A DNA stretch of 64,000 nt from Ramlibacter rhizophilus (GCF_004681965.1 NZ_SMLL01000001.1:620001-684000), one strand, 5' to 3'. Positions 1 through 9,686 are shown, numbered from the stretch's first letter. The notes: generated by a model from the sequence alone, not told the origin. Program-made: numbers and translations.

Positions 1-1073
1 GCATCGTCAACCTGCCTTCGACGGTGGAGCACTCCACGCCGAACATCTTCGCCGACATGATCGAGTGGATGCACCGCCACCTGGCGCGGCGGGACTGCAT
101 CGTGCTGTCGGTCCACCCGCACAACGACCGCGGCACGGGCACGGCTGCCGGCGAGTTCGCGGTGATGGCCGGGGCCGACCGCCTCGAAGGTTGCCTCTTC
201 GGCAACGGCGAGCGCACCGGCAACCTGGACCTCGTCAACGTGGCGCTGAACCTCTACACCCAGGGAGTGGACCCGGGCCTGGACTTCTCCGACATCGACG
301 AGATCCGCCGCACCGCCGAGTACTGCACGCAGCTTCCGGTGCACCCGCGCCACCCCTATGCGGGCGATTTGGTCTACACCTCGTTCTCGGGCTCCCACCA
401 GGACGCGATCAAGAAGGCCTTCGCCGCACGGCGCGAGGGCGAGCCCTGGGACATGCCCTACCTGCCGGTCGACCCCAAGGACCTGGGCCGCAGCTACGAA
501 GCGGTGATCCGCGTCAACAGCCAGTCCGGCAAGGGCGGCATTGCCTACCTGCTGGAAAGCGAGTACGGGCTGGAGCTGCCGCGCCGGCTCCAGATCGAGT
601 TCAGCCAGGTGGTGCAGAACGTGATGGACGCCACGGGCAAGGAGCTGAGCGCCGCCGACCTCTTCGCGCTCTTCGAGCGTGAGTACGGCCTGCGCCGCAT
701 CGAGTCGCCGCGCCACCAGGTGGAGCACGGCGTGGACGCCGGCCGCGTGCAGGTGCACGCCGAGGCGGTCGTCGGCGGCCGCAGCCTCACGCTGCAAGGG
801 GAAGGCAATGGGCCCATCGACGCCTTCGTCGCCGGGCTGCAGCAGGCCACGGGCGAGTCGCTGCGCGTGCTCGACTACCATGAACACGCCGTGGGCGAGG
901 GCGCCGGCGCCCAGGCCGTGGCCTACCTGGAGATGCGCGTGGGCGAGCGCACCCTGTTCGGCGTCGGCATGGACGCCAGCATCGTCGCCGCGTCGCTCAA
1001 GGCGATCGTCTCTGCATTCGAGCGCGCCCGCAGCGGCGCCCAACAGGAGGAAAGCGCATGTCCGACGCACTGA
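1..1073 (+). CDS. leuA: 2-isopropylmalate synthase, long (LeuA2-type) subfamily, C-terminal part; 5' end outside window
   Basis: Condenses acetyl-CoA with 2-oxoisovalerate in leucine biosynthesis. The frame is already open at base 3 and reads in with [13 protein letters not shown], so the GTG at 24 is internal and the gene begins upstream. The visible part holds the end of the HMGL-like TIM barrel with the metal-binding [10 protein letters not shown] (HxH type) and [13 protein letters not shown] motifs. A linker follows, then the C-terminal leucine-binding dimer domain ([15 protein letters not shown]; last ~110 residues). The wording of the barrel motifs fits the ~560-residue long family rather than the short bacterial one. 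Its last 16 nt overlap the start of a second, different leuA, so the two are probably translationally coupled. Confidence 0.9.
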   Translation, partial: IVNLPSTVEHSTPNIFADMIEWMHRHLARRDCIVLSVHPHNDRGTGTAAGEFAVMAGADRLEGCLFGNGERTGNLDLVNVALNLYTQGVDPGLDFSDIDEIRRTAEYCTQLPVHPRHPYAGDLVYTSFSGSHQDAIKKAFAARREGEPWDMPYLPVDPKDLGRSYEAVIRVNSQSGKGGIAYLLESEYGLELPRRLQIEFSQVVQNVMDATGKELSAADLFALFEREYGLRRIESPRHQVEHGVDAGRVQVHAEAVVGGRSLTLQGEGNGPIDAFVAGLQQATGESLRVLDYHEHAVGEGAGAQAVAYLEMRVGERTLFGVGMDASIVAASLKAIVSAFERARSGAQQEESACPTH

Positions 1074-2596
1074 TCATCTTCGACACCACGCTTCGCGACG
1101 GCGAGCAGTCGCCCGGCGCGTCCATGACGCGCGACGAGAAGCTGCGCATCGCCCGGCAACTGGAGCGGCTGCGCGTGGACGTCATCGAGGCCGGCTTCGC
1201 CGCCAGCTCCAACGGGGACTTCGAGGCGGTGCAGGCCATCGCCAACGCGATCAAGGACAGCACGGTCTGTTCGCTCTCGCGGGCCAACGACCGCGACATC
1301 AGCCGCGCCGCCGAGGCCCTGGCCGGCGCGTCGCGGTCGCGCATCCACACCTTCATCGCGACCTCGGCGCTGCACATGGAAAAGAAGCTGCGCATGACGC
1401 CCGAGCAGGTGCTGGAGCAGGCCCGGCTGTCGGTGCGCTTCGCGCGCAACCTGTGCGGCGACATCGAGTTCTCCCCCGAGGACGGCTACCGCAGCGACCC
1501 GGATTTCCTCTGCCGGGTGCTGGAGGCGGTGATCGCCGAGGGCGCCACCACCATCAACGTGCCCGACACCGTGGGCTACGCCGTGCCGGAGCTGTACGGC
1601 AACTTCATCCGCACGCTGCGCGAGCGGGTGCCCAACTCGGACAAGGCGGTGTGGTCGGTCCATTGCCACAACGACCTGGGCATGGCCGTGGCCAACTCGC
1701 TGGCGGGCGTGAAGATCGGCGGGGCCCGGCAGGTCGAGTGCACCATCAACGGCCTCGGCGAGCGCGCGGGCAACTGCTCGCTCGAGGAGATCGTGATGGC
1801 CGTGAAGACCCGCAAGGACTACTTCGGCCTGCAGGTCAACGTGGACACGCAGCACATCGTGGCAGCCAGCCGCATGGTCAGCCAGACCACCGGTTTCGTC
1901 GTGCAGCCGAACAAGGCCGTGGTGGGCGCCAATGCTTTTGCGCATGCCAGCGGCATCCACCAGGACGGCGTGCTCAAGGCGCGCGACACCTACGAGATCA
2001 TGCGGGCCGAGGACGTGGGCTGGTCGGCCAACAAGATCGTGCTGGGCAAGCTCTCCGGCCGCAATGCCTTCAAGCAGCGCCTGCAGGACCTCGGTGTTGC
2101 CATGGACAGCGAGACCGAACTGAACGCGGCCTTCGCCCGCTTCAAGGAACTGGCCGACCGCAAGAGCGAGATCTTCGACGAGGACATCCTCGCCCTCGTG
2201 AGCGAGGAGGATGCCGCCGCGCACCACGAGCAGTACGGCTTCGTGTCGCTGGCCCAGCACAGCGAAACCGGCGAGCGGCCGCACGCGGTGGTGGTCTTCA
2301 CGGTCGCGGGCAAGGAAGTGCGCGGCGAGTCGGACGGCAACGGCCCGGTGGACGCATCGCTCAAGGCCATCGAAAGCCACGTGCGAAGCGGGGCGGAGAT
2401 GGTGCTGTATTCGGTCAATGCCATCAGCGGCTCGACCGAGAGCCAGGGCGAGGTGACGGTGCGGCTCCAGAACGCCGGCCGCGTGGTCAACGGCGTGGGC
2501 GCCGACCCCGACATCGTGGTCGCCTCGGCCAAGGCGTATCTAAGTGCTTTGAACAAGTTACAAAGTAAAGCTGAGCGTGTGGCTGCACAAGGCTAG
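1058..2596 (+). CDS. leuA: 2-isopropylmalate synthase, classical bacterial subfamily
   Basis: Second enzyme for the first committed step of leucine synthesis; 512 aa, the normal length for the short bacterial form. The N-terminal [14 protein letters not shown] motif (residues ~9-22) carries the catalytic Arg and metal Asp. VHCHNDLG gives the HxH metal site, [14 protein letters not shown] follows, and HASGIHQDG marks the communication region. The C-terminal regulatory domain contains [14 protein letters not shown] and [17 protein letters not shown], the leucine feedback domain. ATG at 1058 is preceded by AGGAGG at 1045-1050. It differs so much from the upstream copy that this is not a recent tandem duplication. 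Confidence 0.95.
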   Translation: MSDALIIFDTTLRDGEQSPGASMTRDEKLRIARQLERLRVDVIEAGFAASSNGDFEAVQAIANAIKDSTVCSLSRANDRDISRAAEALAGASRSRIHTFIATSALHMEKKLRMTPEQVLEQARLSVRFARNLCGDIEFSPEDGYRSDPDFLCRVLEAVIAEGATTINVPDTVGYAVPELYGNFIRTLRERVPNSDKAVWSVHCHNDLGMAVANSLAGVKIGGARQVECTINGLGERAGNCSLEEIVMAVKTRKDYFGLQVNVDTQHIVAASRMVSQTTGFVVQPNKAVVGANAFAHASGIHQDGVLKARDTYEIMRAEDVGWSANKIVLGKLSGRNAFKQRLQDLGVAMDSETELNAAFARFKELADRKSEIFDEDILALVSEEDAAAHHEQYGFVSLAQHSETGERPHAVVVFTVAGKEVRGESDGNGPVDASLKAIESHVRSGAEMVLYSVNAISGSTESQGEVTVRLQNAGRVVNGVGADPDIVVASAKAYLSALNKLQSKAERVAAQG

Positions 2597-2606
2597 TTGC
2601 AATCCC

Positions 2607-2641
2607 TATAATTCGGAAACTTCTTAGGTTCTTCGCCTAAG
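2607..2641 (+). promoter_or_regulatory. Perfect -10 box plus small hairpin in front of the PbpG-like gene
   Basis: TATAAT lies at 2607-2612, just past the leuA stop, with a weak TGCACA 17 bp upstream (2584-2589) as a possible -35. Transcription would start near 2620. Immediately downstream CTTAGG (2623-2628) and CCTAAG (2636-2641) form a perfect 6-bp stem with a 7-nt loop in the leader. The leader to the ATG at 2739 would be about 120 nt, unusually AT-rich for this genome. The hairpin has no adjoining T-run, so it is not a convincing leuA terminator. Confidence 0.45.
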
Positions 2642-2738
2642 TCGTTGATTCAGTGGGTTTTATCCGGTTTTTTTAGTTCTTTCTCATGCATTCGTGCCTG
2701 GGAGAGCCCGGTCAGCCACTTGCCGAATTCAGATTGCA

Positions 2739-3773
2739 ATGACTCAACACCTGAAGCACTTCGTACATGTTGTTGCAGCCGCGCTGATCCTTGCGGGATT
2801 CGTTCCTGCTACGGCTTCAGCTGCGACCAAGAGCAACGTGGTGGCCAAGAAGAAGCAGGTGGCCAGCAAGTCCAAGCGGACCACGCGAAGTCCTTCGGTG
2901 GTCAAGCGCCGGGCGGTCGCCGAAAGCGCGGCCGTCGCGCCGCGCCTGTCTTATGCCCACCTGGCGGGCCTGCATGCGACGGAAGACGAACTGGACCTGA
3001 AGTCCAGCGTCGCCCTGGTGATCGACCAGGAAACGAGTGAAGTGCTGCTGTCCAAGAACCAGAACGCGGTGCTGCCCATCGCCTCGCTGACCAAGCTGAT
3101 GACCGGCCTGATCATCAGCGAGGCCAGGCTCCCGATGGACGAGGTGATCACCATCACCCAGGACGACGTGGACACCGAAAAGTGGAGCGGCTCGCGCCTG
3201 CGCGTGGGCACCACGCTCACCCGCGCCGAAGCCCTGCACCTGGCGCTCATGTCCAGCGAGAACCGTGCGGCGAACGCCCTGGGCCGGACGTATCCCGGCG
3301 GCATGGCGGCCTTCGTGCAGCTGATGAACGGCAAGGCGCGCGAGCTCGGCATGCTCACCAGCACCTTCGTGGAGCCCACGGGCCTGTCCAGCCGCAACCA
3401 GTCCAGCGCCAAGGATCTGGCGGTGCTGGTCAAGGCGGCTTCCGCCGATTCGCTGCTGCGCGAGTACTCCACCTCCACCGGCTACCAGGTCGCCGTCGGC
3501 AAGCGCACGCTGCAGTACCAGAACACCAACCGCCTGGTGAAGAGCCCCGACTGGGAGATCGGCCTGCAGAAGACCGGCTACATCTCCGAGGCGGGCCAGT
3601 GCCTGGTCATGCAGGCGCAGGTGGCGGGCCGCAAGCTCATCATGGTGTTCCTGGACTCGGCCGGCAAGCTCAGTCGCATTGCCGACGCCGAGCGCGTGCG
3701 CCGCTGGGTGGAAGCGCGCAACCCGGGTGGCGAAAGCGGCGGTGGACTCATCCACACGCGCGCGGGAAGCTGA
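2739..3773 (+). CDS. pbpG: D-alanyl-D-alanine endopeptidase/carboxypeptidase (S11, PbpG/PBP7-like)
   Basis: Periplasmic penicillin-binding peptidase that trims peptidoglycan cross-links. I chose ATG 2739 because it gives a clean Sec signal peptide (hydrophobic core ~11-24, cut after ATASA near residue 28). The longer frame from 2694 would put charged residues in front. A Lys/Arg-rich linker (31-60) precedes the catalytic domain. The three S11 motifs are present: SLTK (Ser116, Lys119), SEN in MSSENRAAN (~178), and KTG in LQKTGY (~273). Length 344 aa suits PbpG rather than DacA, and the extra C-terminal DacA domain is absent. It is monocistronic: its own promoter lies upstream and a strong terminator follows. 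Confidence 0.88.
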   Translation: MTQHLKHFVHVVAAALILAGFVPATASAATKSNVVAKKKQVASKSKRTTRSPSVVKRRAVAESAAVAPRLSYAHLAGLHATEDELDLKSSVALVIDQETSEVLLSKNQNAVLPIASLTKLMTGLIISEARLPMDEVITITQDDVDTEKWSGSRLRVGTTLTRAEALHLALMSSENRAANALGRTYPGGMAAFVQLMNGKARELGMLTSTFVEPTGLSSRNQSSAKDLAVLVKAASADSLLREYSTSTGYQVAVGKRTLQYQNTNRLVKSPDWEIGLQKTGYISEAGQCLVMQAQVAGRKLIMVFLDSAGKLSRIADAERVRRWVEARNPGGESGGGLIHTRAGS

Positions 3774-3803
3774 AAGGCGCGCCCGCCGTCACGGTCCCCA
3801 GCC

Positions 3804-3828
3804 ACGGCCCTTCAGGGCCGTTTCTGTT
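3804..3828 (+). terminator. Rho-independent terminator after pbpG
   Basis: ACGGCCC (3804-3810) and GGGCCGT (3815-3821) form a perfect 7-bp stem with a TTCA loop, followed by TTCTGTTT. It ends the pbpG transcript and separates it from the convergent IclR gene. Confidence 0.85.
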
Positions 3829-3844
3829 TGCAGCGCAGAAGGCC

Positions 3845-4639
3845 TCAGCCGAAGCGTGCCTGCTCCTGTGCGTGCCCCAGCGCGCCGGAGATCTCCTGCG
3901 CCGTGGCCTGCAGCTTGGCCAGCCAGGACTCGTCCAGCCGGTCGGCCGGCGCGGAGATGGACAGGCCGGCCACCAGCCGGTCCTGGTCGTCGTAGATGCC
4001 GGCGGCCATGCAGCGCACGCCCAGCTCCAGTTCCTCGTTGTCCCGCGCAATGCCGTACTGGCGGGCCCGGGCGAGTTCGCGCTCGAGCGCCGGCAGCTGC
4101 GTGATGCTGTTGCGCGTGTGGCCGGGAAGCCCCGTGCGGGTGGCGTAGGCGCGCACGCGCTGCGGGTCGTCCGCGGCGAGGAACAGCTTGCCGGTGGAGG
4201 TCAGGTGCAGGGGCGCCCGGGCGCCGATGGCGCGCACCACCTGCATGCCCGAGCGTTCGCTGTAGGCGCGCTCGACATACACGATCTCGTCGCCCTGGCG
4301 CATGCTCAGGTTCACGGGCTGCTGGATCTGGCGGTGCAGCTCGCGCATGGGCGCCAGCGCAGCGTCGCGGACGTTGAGGCGCCCCTTGACCAGGTTGCCC
4401 AGCTCCAGCAGGCGCATGCCCAGGCGGTAGCTGCCGGCTTCGGGTCGGTCCACGAAGCGGCCGATGGCCAGGTCGTTGAGGATGCGGTGCGTGGTGGAGG
4501 GGTGCAGCCCCGTGCGCTCGGCAATCTCCTTGAGGGGCACGGCCTCCTCACGCGACGCCAGCACGTCGATCAGCGCGAACATGCGCTCGATCACCTGGAT
4601 GGTCGGCTTGGCGGGCTTGTCGGGATCGGTCTTTCGCAT
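3845..4639 (-). CDS. IclR-family transcriptional regulator
   Basis: 264 aa with the IclR plan: an N-terminal winged helix-turn-helix (residues ~14-75, GLHPSTTHRILNDLA as recognition helix) and a C-terminal effector domain (~90-260) with the IclR signature STGKLFLA (~148-155) and the ELGVRCMAAGIYD stretch. The effector cannot be read from sequence. It is convergent with pbpG and its start lies 66 bp from the end of bpt, so it is probably a single-gene transcript. Acid, Arg and Lys residues before residue 14 (MRKTDPDKPAKP) are normal for the family. Confidence 0.9.
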   Translation of the reverse strand: MRKTDPDKPAKPTIQVIERMFALIDVLASREEAVPLKEIAERTGLHPSTTHRILNDLAIGRFVDRPEAGSYRLGMRLLELGNLVKGRLNVRDAALAPMRELHRQIQQPVNLSMRQGDEIVYVERAYSERSGMQVVRAIGARAPLHLTSTGKLFLAADDPQRVRAYATRTGLPGHTRNSITQLPALERELARARQYGIARDNEELELGVRCMAAGIYDDQDRLVAGLSISAPADRLDESWLAKLQATAQEISGALGHAQEQARFG

Positions 4640-4705
4640 GGGGCACCTTCGTGGCAGCCCGCGAATTTTACGTTGTGAAAACGTGCCCCGCCAACCGGGC
4701 TGCGT

Positions 4706-5449
4706 TCAGGCGTTCGCAGCGCGCGCCCAGTTGCCGTCCTGCAGCACCTCGAAAGGACGGAAGCGGCACTTGTAGTTCATCTTCGGGCTTTCGGCGATCC
4801 AGTAGCCCAGGTACACATGGGCCAGGCCCAGCTGGCGCGCCTGCTCGATCTGCCACAGCACGCTGTAGGTGCCGTAGCTGGCGGCGGCATCCGGCTCGTA
4901 GAAGGTGTAGACGGCCGAGAGCCCGTCGCCCAGCACGTCAAGGATGGAAACCATGCGCAGGGCGCCGGGCGAGCCGTCGGGCTGGGTCTCGCGGAACTCG
5001 ACCAGGCGCGAGTTGACCCGGCTTTGCAGCAGGAACTGGGTGTACTGGTCGATGCTGTCGTGGTCCATGCCGCCGCCGCAATGACGCCCGCTCTGGTAGC
5101 GCAGGTAGAGCTGGTAGTGCTCGGGCACGAAGCAGAGCTTGAGGACGCGGGCCTGGAGGTTCTGGTGGCGTCGCCAGGCGCGGCGCTGGCTGCGGTCGGG
5201 CGTGAACTCGGCCGCCAGCACGCGCAGCGGCACGCAGGCACGGCAGCCGTCGCAGTAGGGCCGGTAGGTGAACATGCCGCTGCGCCGAAATCCGCTGGTG
5301 ACCAGATCCGAATAGGCGTCGTTGTGGATCAGGTGGCTGGGCGTGGCCACCTGCGAGCGGGCCTGGCGACCGGGCAGGTAACTGCAGGGATAGGGCGCCG
5401 TGGCATAGAACTGCAACGTCTGGAGCGGAAGATCCTTGAGAAGGGTCAC
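4706..5449 (-). CDS. bpt: Aspartate/glutamate leucyltransferase (bacterial R-transferase Bpt)
   Basis: Adds Leu to proteins with N-terminal Asp or Glu, making them ClpS/ClpAP substrates in the N-degron pathway. 247 aa from GTG 5449, which starts the family's usual [14 protein letters not shown]. The ATG four bases earlier runs straight into a stop, and longer in-frame starts would lie inside aat. N-terminal domain: [13 protein letters not shown] and [24 protein letters not shown]-terminal GNAT-like domain ends in [14 protein letters not shown]. The gap to aat is 4 nt, so the two N-degron transferases are coupled. clpS and clpA, which act downstream in the same pathway, lie 45 kb away in this window. 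Confidence 0.93.
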   Translation of the reverse strand: MTLLKDLPLQTLQFYATAPYPCSYLPGRQARSQVATPSHLIHNDAYSDLVTSGFRRSGMFTYRPYCDGCRACVPLRVLAAEFTPDRSQRRAWRRHQNLQARVLKLCFVPEHYQLYLRYQSGRHCGGGMDHDSIDQYTQFLLQSRVNSRLVEFRETQPDGSPGALRMVSILDVLGDGLSAVYTFYEPDAAASYGTYSVLWQIEQARQLGLAHVYLGYWIAESPKMNYKCRFRPFEVLQDGNWARAANA

Positions 5450-5453
5450 GCCA

Positions 5454-6209
5454 TCAAGCCTTTGGCAGCACAAGCTCGCGCCAGTATACGGGGTCGAATT
5501 CCCAGGCCAGCGCAGGCCGTTGCGTGTTGCGCAGCACTGCCGCAACAAAGTTCGCGCGCTCGATTTCGCGCGCCCCCAGCGAAGCCAGGTGGCTGGTGTT
5601 CTGCTGGCAGTCGATCATCTCCACCTGCTGCGCGCGACAGAAGGCGACCAGGCCCGCCAGCGCGATCTTGGACGCATCGGGAGCGCGCGTGAACATGGAC
5701 TCGCCGAACACGGCTCGCCCGATGCTCACGCAGTACAGCCCGCCGGCGAGCTGTCCGTCGATCCAGGTCTCCACGCTGTGGGCCCAGCCGCGCCGGTGCA
5801 GCGCCTGGTAGGCGCGCAGCATCTCCGGCACGATCCAGGTGCCCGACTGGCCTTCGCGCGGGCTGGTGGCGCAGGCGCGGATCACCTCGCTGAAGGCGCT
5901 GTCGAAGCGCAGCTCGCAGTGCGGGTCGGCGACGAACTTCGCGAGCGTCTTGCGCAGGGACCGGTGCAGGCGGAACTCGCCCGGAAAGAGGACCATGCGC
6001 GGGTCCGTGCTCCACCAGAGGATGGGCTGACCCTGGCTGAACCAGGGGAAGATGCCCGAGCCGTAGGCGCGCAGCAGCGTGTCCACGTCCAGCGCGCCCC
6101 CGGCGGCGAGCAGGCCCGGCGCCGGTGCATCCGGGCCCCAGGCCTGGCCCGGGTCGGGGAAGGCGTCACCGGGCTGCAGCCAGGGCAGCGGGAGGGGGCG
6201 CCGGGTCAT
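5454..6209 (-). CDS. aat: Leucyl/phenylalanyl-tRNA-protein transferase
   Basis: Transfers Leu or Phe from tRNA to proteins with N-terminal Arg or Lys, the other N-degron branch. 251 aa from ATG 6209. The reading frame stays open upstream to 6785, but that part is the complement of the PPTase gene. Family motifs: [15 protein letters not shown] near the N-terminus, [46 protein letters not shown] and the MIDCQQ(N)TSHLASLGA core. Start overlaps the PPTase stop by 4 nt (ATGA) and bpt follows after 4 nt. The order PPTase-aat-bpt is therefore one operon. Confidence 0.94.
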   Translation of the reverse strand: MTRRPLPLPWLQPGDAFPDPGQAWGPDAPAPGLLAAGGALDVDTLLRAYGSGIFPWFSQGQPILWWSTDPRMVLFPGEFRLHRSLRKTLAKFVADPHCELRFDSAFSEVIRACATSPREGQSGTWIVPEMLRAYQALHRRGWAHSVETWIDGQLAGGLYCVSIGRAVFGESMFTRAPDASKIALAGLVAFCRAQQVEMIDCQQNTSHLASLGAREIERANFVAAVLRNTQRPALAWEFDPVYWRELVLPKA

Positions 6210-6877
6210 GCCGCCCAGCTCCACTCGCGCAGGGTCCAGTCGGGAAGCGGGCCGCGCGTGGCGACCGCACCGATCCACGCGTCGGGCGAAGGCAGGTCGG
6301 CCACATGCCAGTCTTCGGTACGCAGCTGCGGATGATCCGAGGCCAGGATGCGCGCCTCGGGACCGACGCTCACGCTGAGCCTGTGCACGTCGTCGTCGAG
6401 GCCGCAGCCGGCCGCCTTGAGCAGCGCTTCCTTGCGCACCCAGGCGCGAAGGCGCGCGCGCGCCCGTTCCTGCGGCGCACAGGCCGCGATGGCCGCGCGT
6501 TCGAGGGCGCTGAACACCGTCTCGTCGAGCTCGTCCAGCTCGGCGGTGCCGGGGCACTCGATGTCCACACCGACCGCCTGCGCGCGCGAGATGCCGACCA
6601 GCGCGTGGTCGTCGGCGTGGGCGAGGTTGAAATGCAGCACTTGTGTGTCCAGTTCCGGCCGGCCGGCGGGCCCCAGGCGAAACGACAGGGCGCGTGGGGA
6701 GCGGTCCAGGGCGCGGCCCAGGATGAGCCGAAGCGCCGCATGCGAGGCGATGTAGCGCTGCGCGTGCAGCGGGTGGTGGAAGCACGCTGCCCGTGCGCGT
6801 TCGCTCTCGTCCAGCATGCCCGAGGCCCGGTCGAGCTCGGCCGGCGGCAGGCGCAGGGGAACATGCCAGAGTTCCAT
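6206..6877 (-). CDS. 4'-phosphopantetheinyl transferase (Sfp/AcpT type)
   Basis: Moves phosphopantetheine from CoA to a carrier-protein Ser, activating fatty-acid, polyketide or peptide synthases. 223 aa, Sfp-like length. The Mg-binding VGVDIE motif (~102-107) and WVRKEALLKAAG (~144-155) are both intact, and FNLAHADD (~83-90) is the P1 motif. No acpP, PKS or NRPS lies nearby, so the target carrier cannot be named. First gene of the PPTase-aat-bpt operon. Confidence 0.85.
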   Translation of the reverse strand: MELWHVPLRLPPAELDRASGMLDESERARAACFHHPLHAQRYIASHAALRLILGRALDRSPRALSFRLGPAGRPELDTQVLHFNLAHADDHALVGISRAQAVGVDIECPGTAELDELDETVFSALERAAIAACAPQERARARLRAWVRKEALLKAAGCGLDDDVHRLSVSVGPEARILASDHPQLRTEDWHVADLPSPDAWIGAVATRGPLPDWTLREWSWAA

Positions 6878-7002
6878 GGGCCGATTATGAGCAGCACGCC
6901 GCCGTGCCGCGCCGGCCTGGACACGCGATGTCGGCGCCCGCCGACCTGGCTGCGCGGCCCATGCGCCTAAGGTGCGTCGATTGTCGAACTCGAGGAGCGC
7001 GC

Positions 7003-7521
7003 ATGTGGTTTGATTCCTGGGAGCAGATCGGCCGCGTCCTGATGGTGGGGCTTGCCGCCTACGCCAGCCTGGTGCTCGTGCTGCGGACCTCCGGCAAGCG
7101 CACCCTCTCCAAGCTCAACGCCTTCGACCTGGTGGTCACCGTGGCCATGGGCTCCACGCTCGCGACCGCGCTGCTGTCCAAGGACGTGGCCTTCGCGGAG
7201 GCGTTGGCGGCCTACATCGTGCTGGCGGGTGGGCAGTGGGTGGTGGCGCGGCTGTCGGTGCGCTCGGCCCGCTTCGCGCACCTCGTGCGCTCGGCGCCAC
7301 GCCTGCTGGTCTACCAGGGACGGCTGCTCGGCGAGGCCCTGGACGACGAGCGGATCACGCACGACGAACTGCTCTCGGCCCTGCGCGCCGGCGGCTTCGG
7401 TCGCGTGGAGGACGCGGCCGCGGTCGTGCTGGAGTCGGACGGCTCCATCAGCGTGCTGGGCACGGCGCCACCCGTGGGCGCGGGGACGCTGCAACGCGTG
7501 GTCCATCCGGCCGAGTCCTGA
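7003..7521 (+). CDS. DUF421/YetF-family membrane protein
   Basis: 172 aa from ATG 7003, chosen because GAGGAG precedes it by 5-6 nt. Longer in-frame starts run back through the divergent PPTase region. Three hydrophobic segments (~7-28, 36-58, 62-80) are followed by the conserved cytoplasmic YcaP/YetF domain (~85-165) with LLVYQGRLLGEALDDERIT and ELLSALRAGGF. The N-terminal RTSGKRTLSKLNAFDLVVTVAMGS is the family signature. The molecular role of the family is poorly defined. It converges with the CDF gene with only 4 nt between the stops. Confidence 0.8.
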   Translation: MWFDSWEQIGRVLMVGLAAYASLVLVLRTSGKRTLSKLNAFDLVVTVAMGSTLATALLSKDVAFAEALAAYIVLAGGQWVVARLSVRSARFAHLVRSAPRLLVYQGRLLGEALDDERITHDELLSALRAGGFGRVEDAAAVVLESDGSISVLGTAPPVGAGTLQRVVHPAES

Positions 7522-7525
7522 GGCA

Positions 7526-8488
7526 TCAATGGGAATGCACTGACCCGTGCCCCCGCGCGTCGAAGCAGTGCGGCTCGTTCGCCTGCGCGCAGGCCGTGCG
7601 TTCCAGCTGGATGGTGCTGTGGTGGATGTGGAAGCGGCTGGCCAGCAGGGCCGACAGGCGCGCGAGCAGCGACTCGTGTGCCGTGCCCTCGGCCATCACC
7701 ACGTGGACGCTCAGGCTGACCGCCGCGGTGCCCAGCGACCAGACGTGCAGTTCGTGCACGCCGCTCACGCCCGGCTCGCGCAGCAGGGCCTGCTCCACCT
7801 CGTCCATCTCGATGTGCTCGGGCGTGCCCTCCAGCAGCACGTGCGTGCTGGCGCGCAGCAGCTGCCAGGAGCGGGGCAGCACCCACAGGCCGATGAGCGC
7901 GGCCACCAGCGGGTCCAGCCACAGCCAGCCGGTGGCGCCGATCAGCAGGGCGGCGACGATGACGCCGACCGAGCCCAGCATGTCGCTCCACACCTCCAGG
8001 TAGGCGCCGCGCAGGTTGAGGTTGTCGTTGCGCCCCGCGTGCAGGATCCACATGCCCGCCAGGTTGGTCAGCAGCCCGAGCACCGCGACGCCCAGCATGG
8101 TGGCCGACTCCACGGGCGGCGGATCGATGGCGCGCGTGACCGCCTCGAACAGGATGTAGGCAGAAGCCAGCAGCAGCAGCACCGCATTGAGCGCGGCGGC
8201 GAGCACTTCGAAGCGGTGGTAGCCGAAGCTGCGCCGCGGGTCGGCAGGGCGCTGCGCCAGGCGCGTGGCCGATAGCGCAATGGCCAGGGCCGCGGCGTCG
8301 GTGAACATGTGCGCCGCATCCGAGAGCAGCGCCAGGCTTCCGGACACCAGCGCCCCGATCAGCTCCGCCACCATCACCGTGCAGGTCAGGGCCAGCACGA
8401 TGGCCAGCCGCGTCGAGGTCGCGCCGCGGGCGTGGTCGTGTGCGTGGCCGTGCCAGTGGCCGGTGTGATCGTGTCCCATCCCCGGCAT
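7526..8488 (-). CDS. Cation diffusion facilitator (CzcD/ZitB-type zinc exporter)
   Basis: Inner-membrane proton-coupled exporter for Zn, Cd or Co. 320 aa. The His-rich N-terminus (HDHTGHWHGHAHDH) is followed by six membrane segments. Metal-site motifs are LLSDAAHMFTDAAAL in TM2 and AYLEVWSDMLGSVGV in TM5. The cytoplasmic C-terminal domain ends in HIHHSTIQLE and a His-containing tail (HCFDARGHGSVHSH). The start is either ATG 8488 or ATG 8479; I took 8488 because a GAG sits just upstream. The frame to 8752 is the complement of the next gene. Confidence 0.9.
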   Translation of the reverse strand: MPGMGHDHTGHWHGHAHDHARGATSTRLAIVLALTCTVMVAELIGALVSGSLALLSDAAHMFTDAAALAIALSATRLAQRPADPRRSFGYHRFEVLAAALNAVLLLLASAYILFEAVTRAIDPPPVESATMLGVAVLGLLTNLAGMWILHAGRNDNLNLRGAYLEVWSDMLGSVGVIVAALLIGATGWLWLDPLVAALIGLWVLPRSWQLLRASTHVLLEGTPEHIEMDEVEQALLREPGVSGVHELHVWSLGTAAVSLSVHVVMAEGTAHESLLARLSALLASRFHIHHSTIQLERTACAQANEPHCFDARGHGSVHSH

Positions 8489-8540
8489 TCTCGGCCAGCA
8501 CGCAGGCGCTGCGGGACGGGCCGGGGCCGCGCTCACTTTC

Positions 8541-9686
8541 TCAGTGGGCGAAGGCGCGCTGCAGGGCCAGGATGTCCGGGGGAGGGCCGATGCCGGGAGC
8601 CGAGCCCAGCAGGCAGCGACCCGCCTCGGCGTCCGAGAACGCCGGGGCGAGCTCGCTGCGCAGCGGGTTGGCGTTCGCATCCACCTCGAGCAGGCCGTCG
8701 CCGCCGGTGGCGGCCAGCAGGTGGGCCGAGTGCAGCAGGCCCACGCCGCCACCCAGGTAATGCGGGCAGAAGCGCCGCCCGGCCGACAGCACCTTCGAGA
8801 TCACGGGCCAGCAGCCGGAGATGCCGCCCCACTTGGCGACGTCCGGCTGGAACACCGTGACGGCGCCCGCGTCGAGCGCCGCGTCGAAGGCCGCGCCGCC
8901 GGCAAGGTTCTCGCCCGCGGCCAGGGGCAGTGGGCAGCCCCGCGCGAGCTGCTGCCATTCGGACCAGGGCCGGTCGGCCCGCAGGGGTTCCTCCAGCCAG
9001 CGCAGGCCGAAGTCGGCGAGCGGCCCGGCCATGGCCAGTGCCTCGTCCAGGTTCCAGGCCTGGTTGGCGTCCACCATGAGTTCGATGCGATCGCCGAAGG
9101 CCTGCCGGATGGTGCGCAGGTTGGCGAGGTCCCGCTCGGTGCCGAAGCCGACCTTCAGCTTGAAGCTGCGATAGCCGTGCGCATGGCGCTGCGCGACCAG
9201 CTGCTCGGGCGCCGTGGGATTGATCCCGCTGGCGTACACCGCCACCTCGCCGCTGCGGCCGCCCAGGTGGGCCCACAGCGGCTGGCCGGCGCGGCGTGCA
9301 CACAGGTCCCACAGGGCCAGGTCGATGGCCGAGATCGCCTGCGCCATCGGACCGGGTTCGCCCGACTGCAGTGCGAGCACCGCCGTGCGTTCGCTGAGCC
9401 AGTCGAAGGCCTGGACGGGGCCGTCGAAATCGCGGGAGGTCAGCAGCGGTGCGAGCACGGTCTCCAGCAGCCGCGCCCGGTGCTCGGCGCCACACGAGGG
9501 GAAGTTGCACCAGGCCTCGCCCCAGCCCTGCGCGCCCTCGCTGTCCTCCACCCGCACGAAGACCGCGGGTCGGTCGTGCATCACCCCGAAGGAGGTCTGC
9601 ACCGGCGTGGCCACCGGCGCGCGCAGGACGAAGGCTTCGAGCCGCGCGATGCGCAGCGCCGCGGACGGCAGGGGAGGCAGGGTCAT
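8541..9686 (-). CDS. Enolase-superfamily (mandelate racemase/muconate lactonizing) enzyme
   Basis: 381 aa. N-terminal capping domain (~10-130), then a modified TIM barrel. Superfamily residues are visible: the catalytic KxK in SFKLKVGFG, metal ligands Asp in LMVDANQAW, Glu in WLEEPLRAD and Glu in LAAGENLAGG, and the FQPDVAKWGGIS strand. The substrate (sugar acid, dipeptide or cycloisomerase type) cannot be fixed. ATG 9686 overlaps the upstream gntR stop by 4 nt, so it is co-expressed with the regulator. This suggests a catabolic role shared with the divergent ABC transporter and GMC oxidoreductase. Confidence 0.85.
   Translation of the reverse strand: MTLPPLPSAALRIARLEAFVLRAPVATPVQTSFGVMHDRPAVFVRVEDSEGAQGWGEAWCNFPSCGAEHRARLLETVLAPLLTSRDFDGPVQAFDWLSERTAVLALQSGEPGPMAQAISAIDLALWDLCARRAGQPLWAHLGGRSGEVAVYASGINPTAPEQLVAQRHAHGYRSFKLKVGFGTERDLANLRTIRQAFGDRIELMVDANQAWNLDEALAMAGPLADFGLRWLEEPLRADRPWSEWQQLARGCPLPLAAGENLAGGAAFDAALDAGAVTVFQPDVAKWGGISGCWPVISKVLSAGRRFCPHYLGGGVGLLHSAHLLAATGGDGLLEVDANANPLRSELAPAFSDAEAGRCLLGSAPGIGPPPDILALQRAFAH

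Noticed and set aside
679-2568. Long open frames opposite or out of frame with leuA (e.g. 679-2568 +, 923-2380 -)
   Set aside because: Arg/Ala/Gly-rich composition with no motif; classic GC-rich shadow of leuA.
1-2596. leuA pair as one frameshifted gene
   Set aside because: The two carry separate full regulatory domains and different motif versions; they overlap by 16 nt with an own start and ribosome site.
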